DNA from: JARFPW01 sp035464655 | Lineage (GTDB): Bacteria; Gemmatimonadota; Gemmatimonadetes; Palauibacterales; Palauibacteraceae | NCBI GenBank assembly: GCA_035464655.1 | Contig: DATHRZ010000078.1 | Coordinates: 35,228 to 99,227, forward strand | Length of the DNA stretch: 64,000 bases | Direction of reading: 5' to 3' | Shown: one piece after another, positions 55,650 through 64,000 of the stretch | How positions within the stretch are numbered: position 1 is the first letter of the stretch | How the letters are laid out: each line of letters starts with the position of its first letter | Notes under the pieces: generated by a model | What the model was told of the DNA's origin: nothing | What the model saw: only the letters and a program-made list of their open reading frames with translations | Databases searched by the model: none | Position numbers and translations under genes: made by a program

Positions 55650-56033
55650 CTAATCGCGGTCCTCGAGGGGATTGCACAGCGGGTCGAAGAAGCGGAGCAC
55701 CCGTACGTGGTCGGACGTCGCCGATTCGGCCATGACGGCATGGCCACCCAGGCGGGCGGCGGCCCGTTTCACATCCGCGAGCTCGTCCTCCTCGGTCCAG
55801 TCGTCGTCGATCTCCACAGTGCCGAGCACTTCCCAGGGACACGACGGAATGCCGTCGACGTCGCGGACGAACACGAGCACTTCGGCGTCGTCGTCGCGCT
55901 CGACGACCCGCGCCGTCTCGACGGCTTCGACCTTCGGACCGCAGGCCACAGGCCAGATCGCGACGACCGCCAGAACGGCCGCCAGGCCAAGGGTCTGCCT
56001 GCGCACGGGTCTGCGGATTGGGTTCGTTCGCAT
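55650..56033 (-). CDS. Predicted lipoprotein of unknown function
   Basis: The 127-aa product has a lipoprotein signal (TLGLAAVLAVVAIWPVACGP) with a lipobox ending in Cys at about residue 31. The mature part is short and acidic (ERDDDAEVLVFVRDVDGIPS, TVEIDDDWTEEDELADVKRA, AARLGGHAVMAESA), resembling small envelope proteins with a single alpha/beta fold. It is first in a minus-strand run leading to pfkA. No family is recognised. Confidence 0.65.
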   Translation of the reverse strand: MRTNPIRRPVRRQTLGLAAVLAVVAIWPVACGPKVEAVETARVVERDDDAEVLVFVRDVDGIPSCPWEVLGTVEIDDDWTEEDELADVKRAAARLGGHAVMAESATSDHVRVLRFFDPLCNPLEDRD

Positions 56034-56154
56034 GACTTCTACGTTAGTCGCTCGCGGAGCTGTCGACCATCCGCGGCCGGCATGTCACTCGGGGCCGACC
56101 CGTTGCGCATCCACAGTTGAAGGCAGTCGAACCCCCAGGCAGGAGCGATGGACC

Positions 56155-57870
56155 ATGAAGACAACCGGACGGCCACTGCTGGTCGCGATCCTGCTCTTTG
56201 CAGGATTGACCCCGTTCGCATGCAGCAAGAACCAGGAAGCGTCCCGGGGTGATCAGGAGAGCACCGGCCTCCATGCGGTGGACGATGCCGCGACGCACTC
56301 CACCGCGAGCGAGGGAGAACCGCCCCCGCTGTACGACGGACTCGGCGACCATCACAGGGAGATCACCACCCGTTCCGAACAGGCGCAGGCCTACTTCGAC
56401 CAGGGGCTTCGCTTGCAATACGCGTTCAATCATGCCGAAGCGATCCGGTCGTACGAAGCCGCCCTCGGCGCCGACCCGGAATGCGCGATGTGCTGGTGGG
56501 GTATCGCGCTCGCCGCCGGCAACAACATCAACGCCGGCATCGACGAAGCGGGAGGCCGACTGGCCCACGAGGCGGCGGGTAAGGCCGAAGCGCTGGCCGA
56601 AGGGGCGACGGAACCCGAGCGGATGCTCATCGAGGCGATCAGCGCACGCTACGGGCCCGAACCGCTAGAGGACAGAATTTCCCTCGATTCGGCGTACGCC
56701 CGGGCCATGGAGCGCGTGGCCGAATCGTATCCGCGCGACACGGATGTCGTGACGCTGTATGCCGCCTCGCTGATGAACCTCAGCCCCTGGCACTACTGGG
56801 AGGGCCCATACGACGACCGCATGCCACGGCCAGGCACGCTGCGAATCGTTTCGACCCTGGAGGACGCCCTCGAGATCGACGCCAACCATCCGGGCGCCTG
56901 CCACTACCTGATCCACGCCGTCGAAGCGGCGTACCCGGAGCGCGCCGTCGAATGCGCCGATCGGCTCGCGTCGTTGATGCCGGCGGCGGGGCATATCGTC
57001 CACATGCCGGGGCACATCTACATTCGGGTCGGACGGTACCGCGACGCCGTGGAGGCGAACCGGCACGCCGTGCACCAGGACGAATCCTACATCGCCGACC
57101 AGGGCCAGCAGAGTGTCTACACGGGCGCCTACTACCCGCACAACTACCACTTCATGGCGTTCGCGGCGACGATGGCGGGCATGAAGGAAGACGCCATGTA
57201 CGCCGCCCGGACCGTGTCGCCGAAGGTCCCCCTCGAGGTGGCGCGCGCCGTTCCGTTCATCCAGAACGCGATCGTGATGCCCGATCTCACGCTGCTGACG
57301 TTCGGCGAGTGGGAGGCGGTGCTCGACGTACCGTCCCCCGACGCGAGCCTCGAGCTGGCGAGCGTCATGCACCGCTATGCCCGGGGCACCGCGCTGGCGG
57401 CGCTCGGGCGACTCGACGACGCGAGGGCCCTGCTTGGCGAGCTTCGCACCGAATCGCGTGAGGCGGCCCGGGAGGCGGGCGGTGAGATGGCGAACCCGGT
57501 GCTGTCGATCGCGGCGCACGCCCTGGCGGGCGAAATCGCGCTACGGGCCGGCCAACCCGCGGTGGCGGTCGAGCGGTTCCGCCAGGCGGCGCGGCTCGAA
57601 GACGGCATGGTCTACGAGGAGCCGCCGCTCTGGTACTACCCGATGCGGCACTCGCTGGGCCGGGCGCTGCTCGAGGCCGGCGACGCCGCGGGCGCCGAGC
57701 GGGTGTACCGGGAAGATCTCACGCGCTTCCCGGAGAACGGCTGGTCGCTGTTCGGTCTGGCGCAGAGCCTCGAAGACCAGGGCCGAACGGCCGAGGCCGC
57801 CGAGGTGCGGGACGCGTTCGAGCGGGCCTGGCGGCACTCCGACGTGGAGCTGACAACCTCGCGATTCTGA
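56155..57870 (+). CDS. TPR-repeat lipoprotein
   Basis: The product is 571 aa from ATG 56155, with AGGAG at 56141-56145. A lipobox (LFAGLTPFACSKN) follows. Helical TPR-type repeats fill the rest: QAYFDQGLRLQYAFNHAEAI, SYEAALGADPECAMCWWGIA, and AALGRLDDARALLGELRTES near the end. The pattern AYFDQGLRLQYAFNHAEA and CWWGIALAAGNNIN is common in secreted TPR proteins of this kind. It is probably a periplasmic or surface scaffold. There are no other functional clues. The photolyase gene follows 51 bases later. Confidence 0.8.
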   Translation: MKTTGRPLLVAILLFAGLTPFACSKNQEASRGDQESTGLHAVDDAATHSTASEGEPPPLYDGLGDHHREITTRSEQAQAYFDQGLRLQYAFNHAEAIRSYEAALGADPECAMCWWGIALAAGNNINAGIDEAGGRLAHEAAGKAEALAEGATEPERMLIEAISARYGPEPLEDRISLDSAYARAMERVAESYPRDTDVVTLYAASLMNLSPWHYWEGPYDDRMPRPGTLRIVSTLEDALEIDANHPGACHYLIHAVEAAYPERAVECADRLASLMPAAGHIVHMPGHIYIRVGRYRDAVEANRHAVHQDESYIADQGQQSVYTGAYYPHNYHFMAFAATMAGMKEDAMYAARTVSPKVPLEVARAVPFIQNAIVMPDLTLLTFGEWEAVLDVPSPDASLELASVMHRYARGTALAALGRLDDARALLGELRTESREAAREAGGEMANPVLSIAAHALAGEIALRAGQPAVAVERFRQAARLEDGMVYEEPPLWYYPMRHSLGRALLEAGDAAGAERVYREDLTRFPENGWSLFGLAQSLEDQGRTAEAAEVRDAFERAWRHSDVELTTSRF

Positions 57871-57921
57871 CCCGGCTCTCTGCCGCGATGCGTCGGTGAC
57901 GGAAGGCCGTTAGCATCCCGC

Positions 57922-59400
57922 ATGGCCAACTACGGATTCACGATCTATCGCGACGCGGTCCGCGAGGGCTCGCCCACGGGCGACGGTTCCTCGCGGGCCG
58001 CGCGCGTACGTGCGCTTCGAGGGGGCGAACCGCGCCGAGATGGCGCCTACGTCCTCTACTGGATGCAGATGTACCTTCGCGGTTCGGCCAACGCGGCGCT
58101 CGACGAGGCGATCCGGCGGGCGAACCGGCTCGGCCTCCCCCTGCTCGTCTACCAGGGCCTGAATCCCGACTACCCCGAAGCGAACGACCGCATCCACGCC
58201 TTCATCCTCGAATGCGCGCGCGACGTGGCCCGAGAGCTGGCGGAGCGCGGCATCACCTACCGGTTTCATCTTCGGCGGTCAGGGGACGGAAACCCCGAAC
58301 CCGTGGCCGCTCGCCTGGCGGAGCAGGCCGCGTGCGTCGTCGTCGACGACTTTCCTGCCTTCATCCTTCCGGGCGTCACCCGGGCGCTCGTCGAGCAGAC
58401 GGCCGAGTCGGGCGTTCCGATCCACGCCGTGGACGCGAACGGCCTGGTGCCTCTGGATATGATTCCCGAGCGGCAGTATGCCGCGTACACGATCCGTCCG
58501 CGCCTGCACGCCCGGATTCCCGAATTCCTGGTCCCGGACCCCGAGGCCAGGCTCGTGAGTGGAACGGCACCGGACGTCCCGGTGCCGGAGGACCGATTCA
58601 TCGATCCCGGCGCACTGGACGATGACGACCTGGCCGCGCTCGTCGCCGGCTGCCAGGTCGATCATGGGGTTCGCCCCAGTTCGAGCTATGCCGGGGGACG
58701 ACGAGAGGCGAGGAGCCGGCTGGCGTCGTTCATCGGCGAGCGCCTCGACGACTACGCCGATCTGCGCAACGACCCCGGCCACCGGGCCACCAGCGGGCTG
58801 AGCCCGTACCTGCATTTCGGCTGCCTGTCGACGGCCGAGATCGTGCGGGAGGTCCTGGCGGTCGACGCCCGCGACGAACCGGTCGACGCGTTTCTCGAGG
58901 AGCTGGTGATCCGCCGCGAGCTGGCCTACAACTTCTGCCGCTACACGCCGGTGAAGCAGCATACCTCGCTGGCAGCGCTCCCCGACTGGGCAAAGAGGAC
59001 GCTTGCGGAGCATGCGGCCGACGAGCGCCGTGAGCTGTATTCGGAACAGCAGCTGGAAGCCGGCGAAACCGCCGACGAACTGTGGAACGCCGCCCAGTCG
59101 GAACTCGTGCTGACGGGCACGTTCCATGGCTACCTGCGCATGCTGTGGGGCAAGAACGTCATCCGCTGGACCCCGAGCTACGAAGCGGCGCAGGCCTTCA
59201 TGGTGCGGATGCACCACCGATACGCCCTCGACGGCCGCAATCCCAACACCTACGCGAATATCCTGTGGTGCTTCGGCCTGCACGACCGCGCGTTCAAAGA
59301 GGGGCCGGTGCTCGGAAAGCTCCGTCCCCTGAAGACCTCCAGTACGCGCCGGAAGTTCGACGTGCAGCCGTATCTCGAACGCGTGGCGGGGTTCGGCTGA
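57922..59400 (+). CDS. Class II CPD photolyase
   Basis: The 492-aa FAD enzyme repairs cyclobutane pyrimidine dimers with light. The N-terminal Rossmann part has VLYWMQMYLRGSANAALDEA and GLPLLVYQGLNPDYPEANDR. The FAD domain shows TSGLSPYLHFGCLSTAEIVR, FLEELVIRRELAYNFCRYTP, ELVLTGTFHGYLRMLWGKNV and SYEAAQAFMVRMHHRYALDG, typical of class II. The stop lies 4 bases from the stop of the convergent CarH-like gene, a light-sensing regulator, so light control of this region is likely. Confidence 0.93.
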   Translation: MANYGFTIYRDAVREGSPTGDGSSRAARVRALRGGEPRRDGAYVLYWMQMYLRGSANAALDEAIRRANRLGLPLLVYQGLNPDYPEANDRIHAFILECARDVARELAERGITYRFHLRRSGDGNPEPVAARLAEQAACVVVDDFPAFILPGVTRALVEQTAESGVPIHAVDANGLVPLDMIPERQYAAYTIRPRLHARIPEFLVPDPEARLVSGTAPDVPVPEDRFIDPGALDDDDLAALVAGCQVDHGVRPSSSYAGGRREARSRLASFIGERLDDYADLRNDPGHRATSGLSPYLHFGCLSTAEIVREVLAVDARDEPVDAFLEELVIRRELAYNFCRYTPVKQHTSLAALPDWAKRTLAEHAADERRELYSEQQLEAGETADELWNAAQSELVLTGTFHGYLRMLWGKNVIRWTPSYEAAQAFMVRMHHRYALDGRNPNTYANILWCFGLHDRAFKEGPVLGKLRPLKTSSTRRKFDVQPYLERVAGFG

Positions 59401-59404
59401 CGGA

Positions 59405-60379
59405 TCAGGCCGTCGGCGTGAGCCGGCTTCGGAAGTCGTCCAGACTGAGCAGCGTCTCCACACCTGGTGCCGCGAGCACGTCAGCGTAGTCCGGTGCCGC
59501 CGCACCCCCGACCAACAGGCCGGTCTTGCCACCGAGCGCCTCGACCAGGAGCTCGAGCTCGTGGCGCACGGAGGAATCGCCCACCGGATAGACCACGCTC
59601 AGGGCGACCAGGGCCGCCTGATTCTCGGCCGCGGCTCGAACGATCTCGGCGGCGGGCAGATCGGCTCCGAGAAACAGCGTGCGCCAACCCGCCTGGCGGG
59701 CGAGGACCTCCACCATCCGGATGCCGACATCGTGGCGGGTGCTGGCCGGTGTGGCGAACACCGCGAGCGGCGCGTCTCCCGGCGGCTCGGGCAGCCGGTC
59801 GGCTACCCACGCGAGTACGCCGGGCACCAGGGCGCTCACCATGTGCTCCCTGGCGGGCGTCAACTCGCCGGTCTCCCACTCGTGACCGATACGTTGCAGC
59901 AAGTCCACGAGGATGTCTTCGAGGAAAGCGTCGAGCGGGAGGCGGACCGCCGACTCGCGAAGCACCGTCGCGAGGCGCGGGGCGTCCCACGCTCGCATCG
60001 CCCGGTGCACGGACGCCCGAGCGACCGGAATCGTGAGCTCCGAGGGTGATCCCTCGTCCGAACCGTCGTCGACCGGCTCAGCCAGTCGCGGATCGCGCGG
60101 GGGGCCCGACAAAGCCCGTTTCCTGTCGAGCAGTCCGGCGATCTGCTCGACATCGAGGTCGGCGACGTCACCGATGCCGTGCCCCGCCTCGGTCAGCTCG
60201 CGGAGTCCCCGCAGCCGATCGATGTCCGCCTCCGAGTACTGGCGATAGCCGTTGGGCAGCCGCTCGGGCGTCACGGCACCGTAGCGTCGCTCCCACACGC
60301 GGATCACGTGCGGGCTCAAACCCGTCCTTTGCGCCACGACTCTGATCGGATGCCGTGGCTCTTCAGCGTTCTTGACCAA
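59405..60379 (-). CDS. CarH/LitR-type MerR regulator with B12 photoreceptor domain
   Basis: The 324-aa product starts at TTG 60379 with GGAGGG upstream. The N-terminal MerR helix-turn-helix is at about 10-75 (VVAQRTGLSPHVIRVWERRY, GYRQYSEADIDRLRGLRELT). The cap domain holds the Wx9EH motif (W168, E178, H179 in HEWETGELTPAREHMVSA). The cobalamin fold follows with the lower-ligand His H216 in STRHDVGIRMVEVL and LFLGADLPAAEIV. In CarH proteins, adenosylcobalamin holds a DNA-bound tetramer that light breaks up. It is divergent from a small barrel gene with candidate operators between them. Confidence 0.93.
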   Translation of the reverse strand: MVKNAEEPRHPIRVVAQRTGLSPHVIRVWERRYGAVTPERLPNGYRQYSEADIDRLRGLRELTEAGHGIGDVADLDVEQIAGLLDRKRALSGPPRDPRLAEPVDDGSDEGSPSELTIPVARASVHRAMRAWDAPRLATVLRESAVRLPLDAFLEDILVDLLQRIGHEWETGELTPAREHMVSALVPGVLAWVADRLPEPPGDAPLAVFATPASTRHDVGIRMVEVLARQAGWRTLFLGADLPAAEIVRAAAENQAALVALSVVYPVGDSSVRHELELLVEALGGKTGLLVGGAAAPDYADVLAAPGVETLLSLDDFRSRLTPTA

Positions 60380-60403
60380 GCGCGCTCACCCTCCTATAGT
60401 CAT

Positions 60404-60443
60404 CTACACAACCCTAGACAAACCTTTGTCATCATCAACACAA
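60404..60443 (+). promoter_or_regulatory. Candidate CarH operator repeats
   Basis: Three direct copies of C(T/A)A(C/G)ACAA lie in the divergent gap: CTACACAA at 60404, CTAGACAA at 60414 and CAACACAA at 60436. The spacings are 10 and 22 bases, near one and two helical turns, like the 11-bp direct repeats bound by CarH in Thermus and Bacillus. They overlap the expected promoters of both genes. Confidence 0.4.
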
Positions 60444-60473
60444 GCTATGACGTCTGGTTACAGGAGACAATTC

Positions 60474-61025
60474 ATGCTCAAGCGAATGCTGGCCCTGTTT
60501 GCGATTCTCGCGCTCACTCCCGCCGCCCTCGCCGCGCAGGAGCGGGCTGCGCTCAACGTCAGAGGCGGCCTCAACGTACCGACGTTCGACATCACCGACA
60601 TCGCCGAAACCAGCCCGGGCTTCGGACTCGGCGTCCAGGTGCCGCTCGGTGACCGCCTGTTCGCGCGGGCGAACGCCGACTTCGGCACACACGACGTGGT
60701 CGACGGCGGCGGGCTCGACGTCAAGGTGAACCACTACATCGTGGGCCTCGGTCTGCCGGTCGTCGAGTCCACTACCGACAGCCCGTGGCGCGTCAGCGTC
60801 AACGCCGGCGCGGGGATCATGACGTTCGACGTCGACGGCGCCTCGGATCAGAACTCGTATCTGGCGATCAACGTCGGCGGCGAGATCGAGTACGTGCTGT
60901 CGGAAACCGTGAGCCTGCTGCTCAGCCCGCAGGGCGACATCGCGTTCGTCGACGAGGACGACGGGTTCACCGGTTCGACGGCGTGGGTGTGGCCGTTCAC
61001 CGCCGGCGCGAAGCTCCGTTTCTAA
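60474..61025 (+). CDS. Small outer-membrane beta-barrel protein
   Basis: The product is 183 aa from ATG 60474, with AGGAGA six bases upstream. A signal peptide follows (KRMLALFAILALTPAALA, then AQERA). Eight or so amphipathic strands (ALNVRGGLNVPTFDITDIAE, YIVGLGLPVVESTTDSPWRV, YLAINVGGEIEYVLSETVSL) and a terminal Phe (AGAKLRF) give an OmpA/OmpW-like barrel. A longer start at 60372 is not supported. It is divergent from the CarH-like gene and has a strong terminator after it. It is a candidate target of light control. Confidence 0.8.
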   Translation: MLKRMLALFAILALTPAALAAQERAALNVRGGLNVPTFDITDIAETSPGFGLGVQVPLGDRLFARANADFGTHDVVDGGGLDVKVNHYIVGLGLPVVESTTDSPWRVSVNAGAGIMTFDVDGASDQNSYLAINVGGEIEYVLSETVSLLLSPQGDIAFVDEDDGFTGSTAWVWPFTAGAKLRF

Positions 61026-61046
61026 TCCAACGGGCGAAGGCTGGTG

Positions 61047-61083
61047 CTTCCGGGGCGCGACCGCGCCCCGGAAGGTACTTTTC
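61047..61083 (+). terminator. Rho-independent terminator after the barrel gene
   Basis: CTTCCGGGGCGC at 61047 pairs perfectly with GCGCCCCGGAAG ending at 61074 around a GACC loop, followed by GTACTTTT. It lies 22 bases after the stop and isolates this gene from the DUF1295 pair. Confidence 0.85.
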
Positions 61084-61162
61084 TGATCATGTGGCATGTT
61101 GAGGGTGTTCCGCGATTTGGGGCAACGGGTGATCTCGCCCGGTCGCTCGCTGGAGACGACTC

Positions 61163-61963
61163 ATGAACCCCCTGTACCTCGTCGTCCTGCACTGGGCCCT
61201 GATGGCTGCCGCGATGTTCGGCCTGTGGCGCTGGCAGCTCCGCACGGGCGAGGCGGACGGCGTCGATCTCGGTTGGACCGCGGGGCTCGGTGTGGCCGCC
61301 GTCCTGTATGCCGTCGGCCTCGACCGGGGCCTCCCGGAACGCCGCCTGCTCGTCGCCGGGCTCGCCGTCCTATGGTCCGGCCGCCTGGCCGTTCACCTGT
61401 GGGACCGTGTGCGAACGCCCGGCGAGGACGGCCGCTACGCGCGGCTGCGGGCCGAGTGGGGCCCCGAGGCCCCGCGGCGCTTCCTGCGGTTCTACCAGAT
61501 CCAGGCGCTCAGCGTGCCGCTGCTCGCCGTCCACTTCATGCTCGCGATGTTGCATCCGGCCGGCGAGTTGCGGCTGTGGGACCTGCTCGGCGCGTTGATC
61601 GTGCTCGTCAGCATCGGCGGCGAGGCGCTGGCCGACCGGCAACTCGCCAGGTGGAAGCGCGACCCGGCGAACCGGGGTCGCACCTGCCGGCGCGGCCTGT
61701 GGCGCTATTCCCGCCACCCGAACTACTTCTTCGAGTGGCTGCACTGGGTCGGCTACTCCGTGATCGCGGTGGGCTGGGCCTGGTGGCCCGCGACCCTGGT
61801 CGCCCCCGCGATCATGTACGTGCTCGTCCGCCACGTCACTGGCATCCCGCCGACCGAAGAGCAGTCGGTGCGCAGCCGGGGCGAAGACTATCGGAAGTAC
61901 CAGCGGACGACCAACGCCTTCTTCCCCGGTCCACCACGCCCTGACCCGCAGGAGACGGAATGA
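61163..61963 (+). CDS. DUF1295 (steroid 5-alpha-reductase-like) membrane protein
   Basis: The 266-aa product has about six helices. The C-terminal family core is present: RRGLWRYSRHPNYFFEWLHW, VGYSVIAVGWAWWPATLVAP and VRHVTGIPPTEEQSVRSRGE, followed by YRKYQRTTNAFFPG. The RHPNYF and Y-x-x-Y-Q residues are shared by NADPH-dependent reductases and isoprenylcysteine-type methyltransferases of this superfamily. The substrate is unknown. Such genes often accompany CarH/LitR and photolyase genes. The ATG of the next gene overlaps its stop. Confidence 0.85.
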   Translation: MNPLYLVVLHWALMAAAMFGLWRWQLRTGEADGVDLGWTAGLGVAAVLYAVGLDRGLPERRLLVAGLAVLWSGRLAVHLWDRVRTPGEDGRYARLRAEWGPEAPRRFLRFYQIQALSVPLLAVHFMLAMLHPAGELRLWDLLGALIVLVSIGGEALADRQLARWKRDPANRGRTCRRGLWRYSRHPNYFFEWLHWVGYSVIAVGWAWWPATLVAPAIMYVLVRHVTGIPPTEEQSVRSRGEDYRKYQRTTNAFFPGPPRPDPQETE

Positions 61964-62949
61964 GCACGAACGGCGACGAGACCGTTCAGGCGCCGGAGCC
62001 CCTGCGGCTCGGCATCTCGAGCTGCCTGCTCGGGCAGAACGTGCGTTACGACGGCGGCCACAAGCGCAATTCGTTCCTCATGGAGGTGCTGGGCCGCTAC
62101 GTCGAATGGGTGGACGTATGCCCGGAGGTCGACATCGGCCTCGGGACCCCGCGGCCGCCGATCCGGCTCGAACGACGCTCGGGCTCCGGCGTCCGGCTCG
62201 TCATGCCCGACACGGGCGACGACCTGACCGAACGGATGAACGAGTACGCCGCGCAGAAGGTCGACGCCCTGCGCTCGGAACGCCTGGCCGGCTACGTGCT
62301 GAAGTCGGGCTCGCCGAGCTGCGGCATGGAGCGCGTGCGGCTGTACGACGACAACGGCGTCCCGTCGCGCGACGGGGTCGGCCTGTTCGCTGAGACTCTG
62401 AAGCGGCGCTGGCCGGGGCTGCCGGTCGAGGAGGAGGGGCGGCTGCACGACCCGCGGCTGCGCGAGAACTTCATCACCCGAATCTTCGCGCGTGGACGCT
62501 GGCTCGAGCTCGAGGCGACGGGGCTCTCCATGCACGGGCTCACGAGCTTCCACGCCCGCCACAAGTACCTGCTGAGGTCGCGCGACCCCGAGGGCGCGCG
62601 GGCGCTCGGCCGCCTGCTGGGGGACGCCGGCGGGTCGGACGAGCCGATCCAGAGCGTCGCGGCCGCCTACGAGTCGGGCTTCGGCCAGGCGCTGCAGAAC
62701 CTGCCGAGTATCGGCCGGCACACGAACGTCCTCCAGCACCTGGCGGGCTACGTGTCGGACGCGATCGACGACGGCGACCGGGCAGAGCTGAGCGAGGCGA
62801 TTCACGGCTATCGGTCGGGGCTCGTGCCGCTGATCGTCCCGGTGGTACTGCTACGCCACTACGTGCGCCGGCTCGAGGTCGATTACCTGGCCGACCAGGT
62901 CTACCTGCAGCCCCACCCGCACGAGCTGATGCTGCTCAATCACGTCTAG
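61960..62949 (+). CDS. DUF523-DUF1722 fusion protein (YbgA-like)
   Basis: The product is 329 aa. The N-terminal DUF523 has conserved cysteines in LGISSCLLGQNVRYDGGHK, WVDVCPEVDIGLGTPRPPI and LKSGSPSCGMERVRLYDD. The C-terminal DUF1722 (YbgA) domain has LTSFHARHKYLLRSRDPEGA, NVLQHLAGYVSDAID and LIVPVVLLRHYVRRLEVDYL. Neither domain has an established reaction, though YbgA genes lie near photolyase genes in many bacteria. It starts with an ATGA overlap and is coupled to the DUF1295 gene. The end overlaps the following minus-strand gene by 14 bases. Confidence 0.9.
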   Translation: MSTNGDETVQAPEPLRLGISSCLLGQNVRYDGGHKRNSFLMEVLGRYVEWVDVCPEVDIGLGTPRPPIRLERRSGSGVRLVMPDTGDDLTERMNEYAAQKVDALRSERLAGYVLKSGSPSCGMERVRLYDDNGVPSRDGVGLFAETLKRRWPGLPVEEEGRLHDPRLRENFITRIFARGRWLELEATGLSMHGLTSFHARHKYLLRSRDPEGARALGRLLGDAGGSDEPIQSVAAAYESGFGQALQNLPSIGRHTNVLQHLAGYVSDAIDDGDRAELSEAIHGYRSGLVPLIVPVVLLRHYVRRLEVDYLADQVYLQPHPHELMLLNHV

Positions 62950-64000
62950 CGAGCTCGGTCTCCATCGACTCGAACGTCACGGTGAAGCGGTGCAAGCGCG
63001 CCACGTCGAGGTCATCGGTCACCACCGCCCACACGATGCGGTCGCGAATCACGGGCTGCGGATAGGTGCTGAACCCGACCGGCATGTTCATTCGCCCGAG
63101 GTACTCGCCCGTCGGCTCGAACACGTCGAACACGACGGGCGTGCGGTAGGGATTCACCGGCCGCTCGAGGCGTTCTTCCTCCGCACGGCGCTCGTCCTCG
63201 CTCAAATGGCGTTCCGACGGCACGGCGACCTGCACCCAGACCCGGCCCTCCTCGCTGACCAGAAACCCCTCGTAGGCCGGCTTCACGTCGGGAATCGGCG
63301 GGCCGTTCCAGCGCCAGCCCGGGAAGCGGTCGCGAAAGTTCTGCTCGATCTGCTCGCGGCGGATCGCCGCCTCCTCGGGATTCACCGGGACGGGCTCGTA
63401 GTCCATCGAGATTTCCACGATCGGAGCGTCCGTGCGGAGCAGCTTGAAGCTGTACTCGTCGCTGACGCCGGCCACGAAGTAGCCGAGCGGGCTGTAAGCC
63501 ACCTGCTGGCTGGCCGTGAACGGGACGCTGCTCTGGCTGGAGCTGTTCTCGGACTGCCCGGATACCATCGCGTCCTCGTAGCCGAGATCCGGCACATCCA
63601 CCGTGTCGATCGTCCCATCGGGATGGTAGCGCGCCATCCCCCGTTCCCACTCCGTCACGCTCGCGCCGAGGTTCTTGATCACGGGCGTGAGGGCGACGCC
63701 GTCGCGCGTGACTACCATCGGATTCGACGTGTCCATGCTGCCCGCGATCGGCCACGAGTCGAGGTACTCGCCGTCCGCGTCGTACAGCGAGATCCGCCCG
63801 TTGCCCGGATCGCGCAGCGCGAGGCGCCCGTCGGGCAGGAACACCAGGCCGCTGTCGGGCCGCTTGTACTCGCCCGGCCCCTCCCCCTCGCGCCCCATGT
63901 CCTGCAGGTAGGACCCGTCGGGGGCGTACATCCGGATGACCGGCCCGTGCCCGTCGAGCACGTAGATCCGCTCGTCCGCCCCGACGGCGATCGCCCGGAT
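62936..64000 (-). CDS. Six-bladed beta-propeller protein, N-terminus beyond window
   Basis: The frame is open to the right edge, so the N-terminus is missing; 354 codons plus stop are visible. NHL-like propeller blades are evident: GPVIRMYAPDGSYLQDMGRE, GEYKRPDSGLVFLPDGRLAL, RISLYDADGEYLDSWPIAG and VVFDVFEPTGEYLGRMNMPV. Typical 6-bladed propeller proteins of this type are secreted and common in Gemmatimonadota. Function is unknown. Confidence 0.8.
   Translation of the reverse strand: MRAIAVGADERIYVLDGHGPVIRMYAPDGSYLQDMGREGEGPGEYKRPDSGLVFLPDGRLALRDPGNGRISLYDADGEYLDSWPIAGSMDTSNPMVVTRDGVALTPVIKNLGASVTEWERGMARYHPDGTIDTVDVPDLGYEDAMVSGQSENSSSQSSVPFTASQQVAYSPLGYFVAGVSDEYSFKLLRTDAPIVEISMDYEPVPVNPEEAAIRREQIEQNFRDRFPGWRWNGPPIPDVKPAYEGFLVSEEGRVWVQVAVPSERHLSEDERRAEEERLERPVNPYRTPVVFDVFEPTGEYLGRMNMPVGFSTYPQPVIRDRIVWAVVTDDLDVARLHRFTVTFESMETELARRD

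Overview
The window comes from a GC-rich bacterium, most likely a member of the Gemmatimonadota. This is inferred from gene content rather than from a marker phylogeny. The pointers are a GWxTD-type secreted protein, several isoamylase-early-set (CBM48) envelope proteins, FlgO/TolB-like TPR membrane proteins in more than one copy, DUF4097 secreted proteins behind an ECF sigma/anti-sigma pair, a ba3-type oxidase and ZnuD-like TonB receptors. There is no rRNA, no CRISPR array and no transposase. Most of the window is ordinary chromosome. The gene dense layout uses many 4-base NTGA stop/start overlaps.

Layout. 1-2.8 kb: minus-strand locus of a CBM48 anti-sigma-like membrane protein, a CBM48 outer-membrane protein and an ECF sigma factor, followed by a secreted protein cut by the window edge. 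3-10 kb: secreted amidohydrolase, lipocalin, an SLC12-type transporter with a small membrane partner, a DUF4328 protein, and a deaminase/methyltransferase pair. 10.2-12.5 kb: a segment bounded by a perfect 43-bp repeat of the tRNA-Gly 3' half, holding one FlgO/TPR gene and short iteron-like repeats, which looks like a small integrated element or scar. 12.4-12.8 kb: a four-tRNA cluster (Gly GCC, Val CAC, Gly CCC, Gly TCC). 12.9-24.7 kb: a signal-peptide-bearing Hcp-like protein, a radical SAM/SPASM enzyme, metH with a structured leader, a homocysteine methyltransferase/MTHFR fusion, a double VanZ protein, an MTHFR-like protein, a VTT membrane protein, a zinc ribbon and a TrmJ-like methyltransferase.

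24.7-36 kb: alpha-glucan phosphorylase translationally coupled to a short Rho, a GWxTD protein with a hairpin-rich leader, a His-rich TonB receptor, an amino-acid permease fused to EIIA-like and TrkA-C-like domains, and a frameshifted DUF481 outer-membrane gene. 36-43.5 kb: ECF sigma, anti-sigma and two DUF4097 proteins, a MarR regulator, a second FlgO/TPR protein and a BIG2/LVIVD propeller. 43.8-46.7 kb: four pilin-like genes, one of them convergent with the other three. 47-49.3 kb: aminotransferase and proline dehydrogenase. 49.3-56 kb: a long minus-strand run with ba3 oxidase subunits, an MFS transporter, an MgtC/DUF4010 protein and phosphofructokinase.

56-64 kb: TPR lipoprotein, then a probable light-response locus: class II photolyase, a CarH/LitR-type adenosylcobalamin photoreceptor-repressor, a divergent small outer-membrane barrel with candidate operator repeats, a DUF1295 membrane enzyme and a DUF523-DUF1722 protein. 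The strongest leads for undescribed biology are the CBM48/anti-sigma/sigma envelope system, the CarH locus, the tRNA-bounded element, the secreted Hcp and the CTG-start coupling of glucan phosphorylase to rho.
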